Origin: Candidatus Ideonella esbjergensis
Lineage (GTDB): Bacteria > Pseudomonadota > Gammaproteobacteria > Burkholderiales > Burkholderiaceae_C
DNA: 64,000 bases
Direction of reading: 5' to 3'
Assembly: GCA_016710065.1 (NCBI GenBank)
Contig: JADJLP010000015.1
Location: forward strand, 1-64,000
Below are positions 25,530 to 34,716 of this stretch, piece after piece (within the stretch, counting starts at the first letter, position 1; the number at the start of each line of letters is the position of its first letter). The translations under genes were made by a program, and so were the position numbers. The notes under the pieces are model-generated. The model was given only the letters and a program-made list of their open reading frames with translations, searched no databases and was not told the origin of the DNA.

Positions 25530-26876
25530 TCAATTCCCAAAGGTGTATCGAGGTTTGAGATAAATTGCGTCGAGACCTGTGACGGTTGGATTCATCGAGA
25601 GTGCCGGCAACTCGATGGTCTGGTACACGCTCGTAGGACGTACAGAGCCAAGAACCGCACGCACCTGGCCGCTGGCTTGCTCTGCAGCTGCCCGGGAAAC
25701 GCTACCCCAAATCTCCGTCGCCTCAACGCGAGTAAAGGACGAGTTTGCTCCGAAAAGCTGCTGGCTATCGAGCCACTGCCCACCGGGTGTCATCTCTAGC
25801 GTCAAGCCTCCGGTGCGTTGCGCGAACGCTGTGGATTGGCCCACACCGTCCTTCCCCTAGCCAGACCAGAGAACGAATGAGTCGCGCGGGGTCGTGAGGC
25901 CGAGGCGGTTAGCCTCAGCGACCACCTGTGCGGAAGACCAGCCCTCCAATGCATGCGCACTAGTTCCGCCAGTGATAGGTGCGGCATTGCCAAGATAGGT
26001 TACTCGTGCTGCTGCGGTCGCCTCAGCTCCCGGAAACTGCGCGAGAGCCATCTCGTGCACCGTGAGTACCGGCGCACCCATGCTCACCGATCCCGGCACC
26101 ATCACTCCTGCGCCCACAAAACCGCTAGACGCATTGCTTACGAATTTCAAGCCAGCCTCGACACGACCTTCTGTTGAGTCCGCCAATACAAACTGCGCTG
26201 CGTTCTGCCCTGCCTGCCCAGCGTAGTACGGCACATTGATTGCCCCGCGCCCCGTTTCTTCCAGCAGCATCATTGGTGTCATAGCAGCAGCAGCCACTCC
26301 GCCAATCAGTCGGTCATACCAGGGCGCATTGCTGTTGCCGAGCATCGCCATCCCTTTGTGATAGCTTGACGTGATGAACCCCGGCTTCACGTAGTAGCTT
26401 TGATCCAGCTCCGGCCTATAGCTTGGCGCTGCCGCCGCCGACGACATACTGGGCATATTGGCCAAGCTGCTACGTCCACCGTAAGCTGCGTAAGTAGCTG
26501 CTGTCTGCGCGGGTGACGACATGCGGCTGGCAGCCTCGGCCTGCGCAGCCAGCCACTGCTGCCTCTCAAACGCTTTGCGAATGGCGGTCACATCCTTCTG
26601 CAACTTAGCATCCAGGGCGTCGGAGTTTGGCCCACGCGCCCGAGCGGCTGAATCGTCGTACCCTGAATCGGCTGGAGCGGCCCCGGGTACGCGCTCGGTC
26701 AACGCTGCAATCTCAGGCACATCCACCGCACCAACCCCAACGGCCAGTTGCTCAGCCGGCGTGGATCTCAACTGAGGCAGCTCACCCAGAGTCTTGGTAC
26801 CTGCCGCCGATGAACCCGAAGGGCTTTGGATCTGATCGACGATGCCCTGGCCCAACGCATTGCCAAATGCATCTGC
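25530..26876 (-). pseudogene. right-hand haemagglutinin-type toxin tip with an in-frame stop
   Basis: Headless C-terminal region of a large haemagglutinin-like toxin, about 445 codons. It begins with the same module as the left copy (DAFGNALGQGIVDQIQS). A linker with a hydrophobic pre-toxin region follows (WYDRLIGGVAAAAMTPMMLL), then the toxin tip (TLEMTPGGQWLDSQQLFG, ASGQVRAVLGSVRPTSVYQT). A TAG at 25857-25859 cuts DSFVLWSG from GKDGVGQSTAFAQ. Both sides are in the same frame, and the join with a Leu would read naturally. An in-frame TGA also precedes the first module. The candidate immunity gene follows 3 bp later. Confidence 0.75.
26712..26876 (-). repeat. right copy of the inverted pre-toxin module
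   Basis: A 165-bp segment, inverted relative to 19945-20109 and about 80% identical by eye. Long identical blocks include GCATTTGGCAATGCG and GGTACCAAGACTCTGGGTG. It encodes the shared start of both headless toxins and forms the right edge of the island, running into the 3' end of the GGDEF gene. Confidence 0.85.
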
Positions 26877-28037
26877 TGCGCATCACGCGAGCTCGCGTGC
26901 CTGGTGGCACCGCTATTTCCGCCCTACTGGGTTGGGGGTAAGACATCCCGGTCGGGGTTCGAGCGGAAACCGTCGGCGCGCACTCGGTGCGGTTGCGCCC
27001 ACCCGTCTTGGCACGGTACATGGCCACGTCGGCCAGCTCCACTGCGGCCTCCACGTCGGCATCGCTGGTGCAGCGGGCCACGCCGGCCGAGAAGGTGATG
27101 GCCAGCTCACCCGACACCCCTTCGATCACCGCCTCGCGCAGCCGTGCGCGGATGCGCTCCAGGGTGGCCACGGCCTGCACCACCGTGGCCTGCGGCAGCA
27201 GCAGCAAAAACTCCTCGCCACCCCAGCGGGCCAGGCGGTCGGTGTCGCGCAGTTCCTGCCGGGCCACCTCCGCAAAGCGCTGCAGCACCCGGTCGCCCAC
27301 GCCATGGCCCTGGCTGTCGTTGATGGACTTGAAGTGGTCCATGTCCACCAGCGCCACGCTCATCACCTGCCCGTTGCGCTCGGCCCGGCGGTTGAGCAGC
27401 CCGGTCAGTGAATCGCGCATGGCCAGGGCCTGGATGCGCATCAGGGCCTCGCTGAGCTCGGCCTTCTGCCCGCGCAGGCGCTGGCGCATGCGGGCCAGGC
27501 GCCGGCCCAGCACGCTGATCAAAGCCATGGCCACCGCGCTGAACACCCAATGGGCCAGCTCCACTCGCCAGGGGTGATCGGCCGGGGCCTGCCAAGCCAG
27601 GCCAGCAGCGACGGCGCCCAGCACCACGATGCCCAAGGCGGTCAGCCGCTGCACGGTGCGGCCGTCCAGTGCGAACACGCCGTAGCTGAGCACCAGGGGC
27701 ATCAGGCACAGCAACGCGCCCCGGGCCGGCCCCGCCAGCGTGTAGGCCCATGCCGTGCAGCCCAGGGCGTACACCATCTGCGGCAGGCTCAGCGAAGGTT
27801 CGCTGCTGAGCCGTTCGCCCCAACCGCTGTACACCAGGCCAAACAGCGCCAGGGCACCCACCATGCTGCAAACCACGAACCAGCGCACGGGCCCCAGCCC
27901 CAGGCCGCCTCGGCCAGCAGCAAGACACGGATGAGCAGCAGCACGGCCATGGCCAGCCCGCTCTGGGCCACGCGCAATCGCTGGCGCCCGGCCGAGCCGC
28001 CGGAACTGCTGGACTCCTGGGGGACTTCGGCGGACAT
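26782..28037 (-). CDS. membrane diguanylate cyclase, frameshift near the N-terminus
   Basis: Predicted c-di-GMP synthase: a membrane sensor part (about five hydrophobic helices) followed by a GGDEF domain with VDMDHFKSINDSQGHGVGD, active site GGEEF, and an RxxD inhibitory site (RDTD) five residues before it. The N-terminal piece from ATG at 28037 (MSAEVPQESSSS through VLLLAEAAWG) lies in another frame. It joins the main frame near 27890, so one base is gained or lost. The last about 31 codons run antisense through the toxin module, so the natural 3' end seems to have been replaced by the island. A shorter product could start at 27888. Confidence 0.8.
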
Positions 28038-28078
28038 CGTCAGTTTGTATCGGCGGTCATGTGGGCCACTTGAGCGCC

Positions 28079-28615
28079 TCAGCCCGGCCCACCGGAGCGC
28101 AAATGCCCCAGCGGCAGCGCCGCGCCAGACTTGACCTCGCCCAGCGAAAAACTGGTGTGCAGGTCTTTCACATTCGGCAGCTTGAACAAGGTGTCCATGG
28201 TCCAGCGGGCGTAGGCGTCGAGGTCGCTCACCAGCACCTGCAGCTCGAAGGTGCAATCGCCACTCACGTAGTGGCAAGCGATGACCTCGGGCAGCTCGCG
28301 TATCGCGGCTTCCAGCGCGCGGGTGGCGTCGGCGTTGTTGCGCTCAGCGTCCACGCGCACGAAAGCCAGCACGCCCAGGCCAATCTTGCGGCGGTCGATC
28401 TCGGCGCGGTAGCCGGTGATGACGCCAGCCTCTTCCAGCCGCTTCACGCGGCGCCAGGTGGGCGCGGGCGAAAGGCCAATGCGCGTGGCCAGATCGGCGT
28501 TCGATTGGCGTGCGTCCTGCTGCAGCGCCGTGAGGATGGCGATGTCGTAGCGGTCGAACGTGGCTGTTGGAGCATCGACATTGCGGGTTTGCCCTGATTC
28601 GCCAGTTTGAAGCAT
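28079..28615 (-). CDS. Lrp/AsnC-family transcriptional regulator
   Basis: 178 residues from ATG at 28615. An N-terminal AsnC-type helix-turn-helix (FDRYDIAILTALQQDARQSN, GLSPAPTWRRVKRLEEAGVI) is followed by a RAM effector domain (about 95-165: VLAFVRVDAERNNADATRAL, YVSGDCTFELQVLVSDLDAY). Such regulators respond to amino acids. It is divergent from the indolepyruvate oxidoreductase gene with about 150 bp between them, so it very likely controls that gene in response to aromatic or branched amino acids. A longer frame to 28681 lacks support. Confidence 0.92.
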   Translation of the reverse strand: MLQTGESGQTRNVDAPTATFDRYDIAILTALQQDARQSNADLATRIGLSPAPTWRRVKRLEEAGVITGYRAEIDRRKIGLGVLAFVRVDAERNNADATRALEAAIRELPEVIACHYVSGDCTFELQVLVSDLDAYARWTMDTLFKLPNVKDLHTSFSLGEVKSGAALPLGHLRSGGPG

Positions 28616-28768
28616 GAATTGTTTATCCGTCTGCAGATTGCAGAAACATTGTTGCTCAGCATGGCCTGAATCAGCAATCAAAAGAAAGCACCTGTCGCCG
28701 GCATGCTCCTACACTGATTTCTCGTTTTTCAGCCGCCCAACCCGCTTGCGGCGCAGGAGTCACACCCC

Positions 28769-31700
28769 ATGAACGCACCGCTCACCGACACCGTCCGCCA
28801 GGCCCTGGCCTCGGTCACGCTGGACGACAAGTACACCCTGCCCACAGGCAAGGCCTTCATGAGCGGCGTGCAGGCCCTCGTGCGTCTGCCCATGCTGCAG
28901 CGCGTGCGCGACGCGGCCGTGGGCCTGAACACCGCCGGCTTTGTCAGCGGTTACCGCGGCTCGCCGCTGGGCACCTACGACCAGTCGCTGTGGGCGGCCA
29001 AGAAGCACCTGGCGGCGCAGCACATCGTCTTCCAGCCCGGCGTGAACGAAGAGTTGGCCGCCACCGCAGTGTGGGGCACGCAGCAGTTGGACCTGTTCAA
29101 GGACAAGGCCAAGTTCGACGGTGTGTTCGGCCTCTGGTACGGCAAGGGCCCGGGCGTGGACCGCTGCCTGGATGTGTTCAAGCACGCCAACATGGCCGGC
29201 ACCTCGCCGCACGGCGGCGTGATCGCCATTGCCGGCGACGACCACGTGGCCAAGAGCAGCACCGCCGCGCACCAGAGCGACCACGTGTTCAAGGCCTGCG
29301 GCTTTCCCACCTTCTTCCCCAGCAGCGTGCAAGACATCCTGGACATGGGCCTGCACGCCTTCGCCATGAGCCGATTTGCCGGCGTGTGGACGGGCATGAA
29401 GACCATCCAGGAGGTGGTGGAGTCGGCCAGCAGCGTGGACGTGTCACCCGACCGCGTGAAGATCATCCTGCCCGAGGACTTCACCATGCCTGCCGGCGGC
29501 CTGCACATCCGCTGGCCCGATGCGCCGCTGGAGCAGGAAGCCCGGCTGATGGACCACAAGTGGTACGCCGCGCTGGCCTATGTGCGCGCCAACAAGCTCA
29601 ACCACAACGTCATCGCCACGCCCCACGACCGCTTCGGCATCATCGCCAGCGGCAAGGCCTACAACGACACCCGCCAGGCGCTCGCCGACCTGGGCCTGGA
29701 TGAGGCCACCTGCCGCACCTTGGGCATCCGCCTGCACAAGGTGAACGTGGTGTGGCCGCTGGAGGCCACCATCACCCGCGATTTCGCCCAGGGCCTGCAA
29801 GAGATTCTGGTGGTGGAGGAAAAGCGCCAGGTCATCGAATACCAGCTGAAGGAAGAGCTCTACAACTGGCGCGCCGACGTGCGGCCCAACGTGATCGGCA
29901 AGTTCGAGGACGACGGCGACCTCTCCGGCGGTGAATGGAGCCGGCCCGACCCCAGCCACAACTGGCTGCTGCGCGCCAAGGCCGACCTGACGCCGGCCAT
30001 CATCGCCAAGGCGATTGCCAAGCGGCTGAAGAAACTGGGCCTGCCGCAAGACATCGTGGCCCGCATGGACGAGCGCATCGCCGTCATCGCGGCCAAAGAA
30101 GCGTCGCTGGCCACGCTGGAAATCAAGTCCGGCGACCGCACGCCCTGGTTCTGCAGCGGCTGCCCGCACAACACCAGCACCCGCGTGCCCGAGGGCTCGC
30201 GCGCGGTGGCTGGCATCGGCTGCCACTACATGGTGAACTGGATGCCCGGCCGCGCCACCAGCACCTTCACGCAGATGGGCGGCGAGGGCGTCACCTGGAC
30301 AGGCCAGGCGCCCTTCACCCACGAGCAGCACATCTTCGCCAACCTGGGCGACGGCACCTACTTCCACTCGGGCTCTCTGGCCATACGCCAGAGCATCGCG
30401 GCGGGCGTGAACATCACCTACAAGCTTCTGTACAACGACGCGGTCGCCATGACCGGCGGCCAGCAGGTGGGCGAGCGTCCCGAGGGCCACAGCGTGCTGC
30501 AGATCATGCAAAGCCTGGTGGCCGAGGGCGTGGCCAAGCTGGTGATCGTCACGGACGAGCCTGCCAAGTACGACGGTGTGGCGCTGTTGCCCGGCGTCAC
30601 CGTGCACCACCGCGACGAGCTGGACGTGATCCAGCGCCAGTTCCGTGAGATCAAGGGCACCAGCGTCATCATCTACGACCAGACCTGCGCCACCGAGAAG
30701 CGCCGCCGCCGCAAGCGCGGCACCATGGTGGACCCGGCCAAGCGCGTGCTCATCAACGAGCTGGTGTGCGAGGGCTGCGGCGACTGCAGCGTGCAGAGCA
30801 ACTGCGTCTCGGTGGAACCGCTGGAAACCGAATTCGGCCGCAAGCGCCAGATCAACCAGAACAGCTGCAACAAAGACTTCAGCTGCGTGAAGGGCTTCTG
30901 CCCCAGCTTCGTCACCGTCGAAGGCGGCAAGCTGCGCAAGCCCAAACCTTCGGCCAGCGCGCCGGCGGCGATGCCCGCTGTGCCCGAGCCCACCCTGCCC
31001 AATGCCGAGCAGGCCTGGGGCATTGTGGTGGCCGGTGTGGGCGGCACCGGCGTCATCACCATCGGCCAGCTGCTGGGCATGGCCGCGCACCTCGACGGCA
31101 AGGGCGTGGTCACGCAAGACTCGGCCGGCCTGGCGCAAAAGGGTGGTGCCACCTGGAGCCATGTGCAGATCGCCAACACGCAGGACGCCATCTTCACCAC
31201 CAAGGTGGACACGGCCAAGGCCGACCTGGTGATAGCCTGCGACGCCATCGTGGGCGCGAACAAGGCCTCTCTCTCGGTGATGCACCCCGAGCGCAGTTTC
31301 GTGGCCATGAACAGCCACCGCACGCCCACCGCCAGCTTCATCGCCAACACCGAATGGCAGTTCCCGGCGGGGGCGTGTGAAGACGCCATCACCGCCGCCG
31401 TGGGCGCCGAGCGCCATGCGACCTTCGACGCCGAACAGGTGGCCACGCAACTGCTGGGTGACTCCATCTACACCAACCCGCTGATGCTGGGCTTTGCCTG
31501 GCAGAAAGGCCGCATCCCGCTCAGCCGCGAATCGCTGCTGCAGGCCATGCAGCTGAACGGCGTGCAGGTGGAGAAGAACCAGACGGCCTTTGAGTGGGGC
31601 CGGCGCTGTGCGCACGACATAGCGGCTGTGAAGGCGCTTTACGCTGCGCAGCAGGTCATCCAGATCGTCAAGAAGCCGTCGGTGGATGAAGTCATCGCCA

Positions 31701-32314
31701 AACGCGTGGCCTTCCTCACCGCCTACCAGAACGCCGCCTACGCCCAGCAGTACAGCGCCTTTGTGGAGCGCGTGCGCGCGGCCGAGGCGCCGTTGAAGAG
31801 CACCCGCCTCACCGAAGCGGTGGCCCGTTACCTGTACAAGCTCATGGCCTACAAGGACGAGTACGAGGTGGCGCGCCTGCACACCGATGGCGCCTTCGCG
31901 GCCAAGATCGCCGGCATGTTCGAAGGCGAGGTAAAGCTGGTGCACCACCTGGCACCACCGATGTTCGCCAAGACCAATGAGCGGGGCGAGTTTGTGAAGC
32001 AGCCTTATGGGCCCTGGGTGCGCACGGTGTTTGGCCAACTGGCCAAGCTCAAGGGCCTGCGCGGCACTGCGCTCGACATCTTTGGCCGCAGCGAGGAGCG
32101 TCGCACCGAGCGCGCCCTGATCGGCGAATACCGGCAGTGTGTGGAAGAACTGCTGACCGGGCTCAGCGCCGAGCGCCTGGCGCTGGCCGTGGAGATCGCC
32201 AGCCTGCCCGAGGACATCCGCGGCTTCGGCCATGTGAAGGCCCGCCACATCGCGGCCGTGCGGCCGAAGTGGGCCGCGCTGGTGGCGCGCTGGCGCGAGC
32301 CAGGTCTGCGGTGA
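28769..32314 (+). CDS. indolepyruvate ferredoxin oxidoreductase, single-chain
   Basis: 1181-residue fused 2-oxoacid:ferredoxin oxidoreductase that oxidatively decarboxylates arylpyruvates from aromatic amino acid breakdown to acyl-CoA. Order of parts: N-terminal pyrimidine-binding domain (GFVSGYRGSPLGTYDQSL), TPP domain around residue 460-600 (WFCSGCPHNTST, GGEGVTWTGQAP, LGDGTYFHSG), a cysteine-rich Fe-S segment (CEGCGDCSVQSNC, CNKDFSCVKGFCPSF), and a C-terminal gamma-type domain (GVGGTGVITIGQLLGMAAH). This alpha-gamma fusion is typical of proteobacteria. The divergent Lrp-type gene is the likely regulator. Confidence 0.95.
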   Translation: MNAPLTDTVRQALASVTLDDKYTLPTGKAFMSGVQALVRLPMLQRVRDAAVGLNTAGFVSGYRGSPLGTYDQSLWAAKKHLAAQHIVFQPGVNEELAATAVWGTQQLDLFKDKAKFDGVFGLWYGKGPGVDRCLDVFKHANMAGTSPHGGVIAIAGDDHVAKSSTAAHQSDHVFKACGFPTFFPSSVQDILDMGLHAFAMSRFAGVWTGMKTIQEVVESASSVDVSPDRVKIILPEDFTMPAGGLHIRWPDAPLEQEARLMDHKWYAALAYVRANKLNHNVIATPHDRFGIIASGKAYNDTRQALADLGLDEATCRTLGIRLHKVNVVWPLEATITRDFAQGLQEILVVEEKRQVIEYQLKEELYNWRADVRPNVIGKFEDDGDLSGGEWSRPDPSHNWLLRAKADLTPAIIAKAIAKRLKKLGLPQDIVARMDERIAVIAAKEASLATLEIKSGDRTPWFCSGCPHNTSTRVPEGSRAVAGIGCHYMVNWMPGRATSTFTQMGGEGVTWTGQAPFTHEQHIFANLGDGTYFHSGSLAIRQSIAAGVNITYKLLYNDAVAMTGGQQVGERPEGHSVLQIMQSLVAEGVAKLVIVTDEPAKYDGVALLPGVTVHHRDELDVIQRQFREIKGTSVIIYDQTCATEKRRRRKRGTMVDPAKRVLINELVCEGCGDCSVQSNCVSVEPLETEFGRKRQINQNSCNKDFSCVKGFCPSFVTVEGGKLRKPKPSASAPAAMPAVPEPTLPNAEQAWGIVVAGVGGTGVITIGQLLGMAAHLDGKGVVTQDSAGLAQKGGATWSHVQIANTQDAIFTTKVDTAKADLVIACDAIVGANKASLSVMHPERSFVAMNSHRTPTASFIANTEWQFPAGACEDAITAAVGAERHATFDAEQVATQLLGDSIYTNPLMLGFAWQKGRIPLSRESLLQAMQLNGVQVEKNQTAFEWGRRCAHDIAAVKALYAAQQVIQIVKKPSVDEVIAKRVAFLTAYQNAAYAQQYSAFVERVRAAEAPLKSTRLTEAVARYLYKLMAYKDEYEVARLHTDGAFAAKIAGMFEGEVKLVHHLAPPMFAKTNERGEFVKQPYGPWVRTVFGQLAKLKGLRGTALDIFGRSEERRTERALIGEYRQCVEELLTGLSAERLALAVEIASLPEDIRGFGHVKARHIAAVRPKWAALVARWREPGLR

Positions 32315-32333
32315 TCAGTGGTCAGGCCGCCGT

Positions 32334-32813
32334 TCACCGCTCAGGCACAGGCTGTGCATTCTGCGAAACGACCAGCCACTGGCCACCCACCTCCTGCAAG
32401 ACAAAGGTGAAGAAGAACGGTCGGCTGTGGGCGACGTTTTCGTGCACGTACCTGACCACCGTGTGGGCGTGAACCACGGCGGCCGTGGCGGCCAGGCTGC
32501 GAACCTGGAGCTGGATGTCGGTGTGCTTGGCGCTTTGCGGGCTCGCACACGGGTCTTCGGCGAGGTAGCTGAAATACTTGCGCAAGCCGGCACGGTTTGA
32601 CACCGGCTCGGGGGTGCCCGGGGTGACGAACACCAGGTTGTCATCGGCGTAGTTCAACACCAGGTCATCGATGTTGCAGTGGTTGAAGTTCTCGAACACG
32701 CGCTCGATGGCGGCGCGTGGTTGAGCCTTCGAGGCTGGCAGGCCCACGGAGGTGCAGGCCGCCACCAAGGCGGTAAGAGGAAGGGCGGCGAGCGGCGGGC
32801 AGGCGTGGCGCAT
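32334..32813 (-). CDS. NTF2/SnoaL-like lipoprotein
   Basis: 159 residues from ATG at 32813. A lipoprotein signal peptide ends TALVAACTS. The mature part has a nuclear-transport-factor-2-like fold pattern: AAIERVFENFNHCNIDDLVL, YADDNLVFVTPGTPEP, and VHAHTVVRYVHENVAHSRPF. Members of this fold are small cone-shaped enzymes or ligand binders; no catalytic role can be assigned. It is convergent with the large oxidoreductase gene (20 bp apart). Confidence 0.75.
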   Translation of the reverse strand: MRHACPPLAALPLTALVAACTSVGLPASKAQPRAAIERVFENFNHCNIDDLVLNYADDNLVFVTPGTPEPVSNRAGLRKYFSYLAEDPCASPQSAKHTDIQLQVRSLAATAAVVHAHTVVRYVHENVAHSRPFFFTFVLQEVGGQWLVVSQNAQPVPER

Positions 32814-32922
32814 GGCGTCTCCTTCGTGGCCGAGGGGTCGGCGCTGCAGGCGGGGTGACTTTGCGCCGGCGGGGCCGTGCCGCGCGAGCCAGCACCCTTC
32901 GCCGCCACGATCAGGGGACAGA

Positions 32923-33390
32923 TCACCCCGCTGCGTGATCAAGCTCCCCGCCCGCTGCCGACCTGACCACGGGCCGGCAGCGGTCAAACAGCAAGTGGAA
33001 GGGGTAGCCGTAGGCGGCATAGACCAGGGCCAGCACCAGGTCGGTCACCAAGGCCTGGCCCCAGCCGAGCTCGGTCAGGGCCACGATGACGGGGCAACTC
33101 AGCAGCAACACCGTCACCTCGTGGCCGCAGCAGTGCACAACGCGCATGGCCGGCGGCCGCTCGCTCGCCAGACGCTTCAGGCAGCGGTACTCGATGCGGT
33201 CGAACACGCTGTTGTAGACGGCCAGCCAGCTCATGTCGACCACAGTGAGTGCCAGAAACAGCGTGAGCGATTCGGCCATCGCCGAGCCCGTGGCCCAGCT
33301 GTAGGCGGGCGCGATGAGCACCACCGCGCCCAGCTCGAACCACAACGTCTGCACGAGCTGTTCGCGCGTGCTGCGAATGGGTGGGTGCAT
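32923..33390 (-). CDS. PACE-family transmembrane exporter
   Basis: 155-residue protein with the bacterial transmembrane pair architecture: two tandem two-helix units. The first unit has QLVQTLWFELGAVVLIAPAY, with the conserved membrane Glu of the family, and FLALTVVDMSWLAVYNSVFDR. The second has HEVTVLLLSCPVIVALTELG and TDLVLALVYAAYGYPFHLLFD. Proteobacterial antimicrobial compound efflux proteins of this size (AceI type) export chlorhexidine and polyamine-like cations by proton exchange. The substrate here is unknown. Confidence 0.88.
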   Translation of the reverse strand: MHPPIRSTREQLVQTLWFELGAVVLIAPAYSWATGSAMAESLTLFLALTVVDMSWLAVYNSVFDRIEYRCLKRLASERPPAMRVVHCCGHEVTVLLLSCPVIVALTELGWGQALVTDLVLALVYAAYGYPFHLLFDRCRPVVRSAAGGELDHAAG

Positions 33391-33411
33391 GGCGGGTCAG
33401 AGTGAGCAGAC

Positions 33412-34089
33412 TCACAGCCCCGGTTCGTCGAAACGCAGTTCCGTCACCGCCGTCTTGTTCTTGTCCTGGTGCGCGTTCCACTTGGGCTCGGCCAGGCTGT
33501 AGCCCACAACGGTGTTGGGGCTCACCTCGATGCTGTTGCTGGCGGTCGCACCGATCAGGATGTTGGGGCTCACCACCCCGCCCTTGAAGGCGATGTCGCC
33601 CTTGCCACTCAGCCCGGCAAGGAACTCGGTGTAGACAGTGCCCGACACCACCACCAACAAGTCCACCGCCACGCGCGCCTTGCCGCCAAAGTCGATCAGC
33701 TTGTCCTTGGCCTTGCCGGCCGCGTTGATCTGCTTGATCAACTCGTGGTCGTCCTTGGGCGAGATCTTCACCAGCTGCACCGAGCCGCTGGTGAACGAGC
33801 CCACGCCTACATCCACGCGGCCCGAGCCCTTGCCCGGCACCGAAATGCCGGTGAACAGGCCGGTGCCCGCCGCACCCTCGAACGTGATGTCCAGCCCGGT
33901 GACGGTGAGCTGCATCTCCTCCAGCTTGGGCGTGGGGATGTGGTCAAACACATCCAGCCGCGAGGCACTGCCGCCGGGGCCCGTGGCCTCCTTAGTGCCG
34001 TAGGCGCCAAAGCCCACGCTGCTGGCCTTGCCCACGAAGTACTTGAAGTTCTCCAGGCGGATGAAGTTGTTGCCGACGATGGCTTTCAT
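33412..34089 (-). CDS. hypothetical protein, beta-rich
   Basis: 225 residues, no family recognised. It starts MKAIVGNNFIRLENFKYFVG at 34089. It is Gly/Val/Ser-rich with many predicted strands (MQLTVTGLDITFEGAAGTGL, VPGKGSGRVDVGVGSF, GKARVAVDLLVVVSG) and no signal peptide or membrane helix. The ATG overlaps the stop of the small membrane protein gene upstream (ATGA), so the two are coupled. A longer frame upstream to 34722 is not supported. Confidence 0.65.
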   Translation of the reverse strand: MKAIVGNNFIRLENFKYFVGKASSVGFGAYGTKEATGPGGSASRLDVFDHIPTPKLEEMQLTVTGLDITFEGAAGTGLFTGISVPGKGSGRVDVGVGSFTSGSVQLVKISPKDDHELIKQINAAGKAKDKLIDFGGKARVAVDLLVVVSGTVYTEFLAGLSGKGDIAFKGGVVSPNILIGATASNSIEVSPNTVVGYSLAEPKWNAHQDKNKTAVTELRFDEPGL

Positions 34090-34406
34090 GACAAATCTCC
34101 TGCGACGAGGATGGGGGCGTCGGCACGGCGCGTCGCCGCCAGAGCCGACCGGGCCAGCACGCCTTGCCAAAGGCGCCAGGCGTTCATGGGCAGCAAGGCC
34201 AGGTGCAACAGCAGCACGGGCCCCAGGTCCGCAAACCAGGCATAGGCGATGAACATCAGGTTGCTGGCGATGGCCATGGCCCGCAACGCCAGGATCGACC
34301 GCAGGGAGAACGCCAGGAACACCAGCGTCGCCGCGGCGTAACCCAGCAGGTCTGGCCCGGTAGGCATGGGCAGGTGCACAGCAAATCTCCTCAAGGTGGC
34401 TTGCAT
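34086..34406 (-). CDS. small multi-helix membrane protein
   Basis: About 106 residues from ATG at 34406 (or 93 from ATG at 34367, MPTGPDLLGYAAA). Three hydrophobic helices: LLGYAAATLVFLAFSL, ILALRAMAIASNLMFIAYAW, and GPVLLLHLALLPMNAWRLWQ. The pattern resembles the YgjV-like or CBU_0592-like small inner-membrane proteins of unknown role. It is coupled to the following beta-rich gene by a 4-base overlap. Confidence 0.68.
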   Translation of the reverse strand: MQATLRRFAVHLPMPTGPDLLGYAAATLVFLAFSLRSILALRAMAIASNLMFIAYAWFADLGPVLLLHLALLPMNAWRLWQGVLARSALAATRRADAPILVAGDLS

Positions 34407-34563
34407 GAGGCCGTCGTGGCCGCCATGGCCGCGCACCACAGGTGCACGGCCCTGTCAGTACAGACGCAGCGCCCGGCCCGGTGCGGACATGTGGCATGGA
34501 CCCGCAACCCCATTCGCCTTGGGGGAAAGTTAAGGCTTGAGCGGCGGCGCCAAACCCGCAGCA

Positions 34564-34583
34564 GTACCCGTATTGCGGGTACC
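34564..34583. promoter_or_regulatory. palindromic operator candidate upstream of the LuxR-type gene
   Basis: GTACCCG-TATTG-CGGGTAC is a perfect 7-bp inverted repeat about 135 bp before the regulator ATG. A closely matching site occurs directly after the regulator gene, upstream of the DUF4395 gene. This is the size of a LuxR-type HTH dimer site. The wider region 34407-34716 has no gene. Confidence 0.5.
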
Positions 34584-34716
34584 GGGTACCTATTCTTCTG
34601 GGCTTGCGCGCTGTCCCTGCGCTTGTCCGCGCGCATGTCCGTTTCCCCGGCCCGAACCCGTTCGTACTGGGGACAAGCACGGCTGCTGTAGGCCCGTGCA
34701 AGACCCTGAAAGACAC

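Noticed and set aside
19909..26900. Insertion sequence or transposase in the island
   Set aside because: No transposase motif or terminal inverted repeats of IS type were seen; the inverted modules are protein-coding pre-toxin segments.
29444..32248. 934-codon open frame antisense to the indolepyruvate oxidoreductase gene
   Set aside because: It is a mirror of a real high-GC gene: no family motif, biased His/Ala/Gly/Val composition, and the sense strand encodes an intact, recognisable enzyme.
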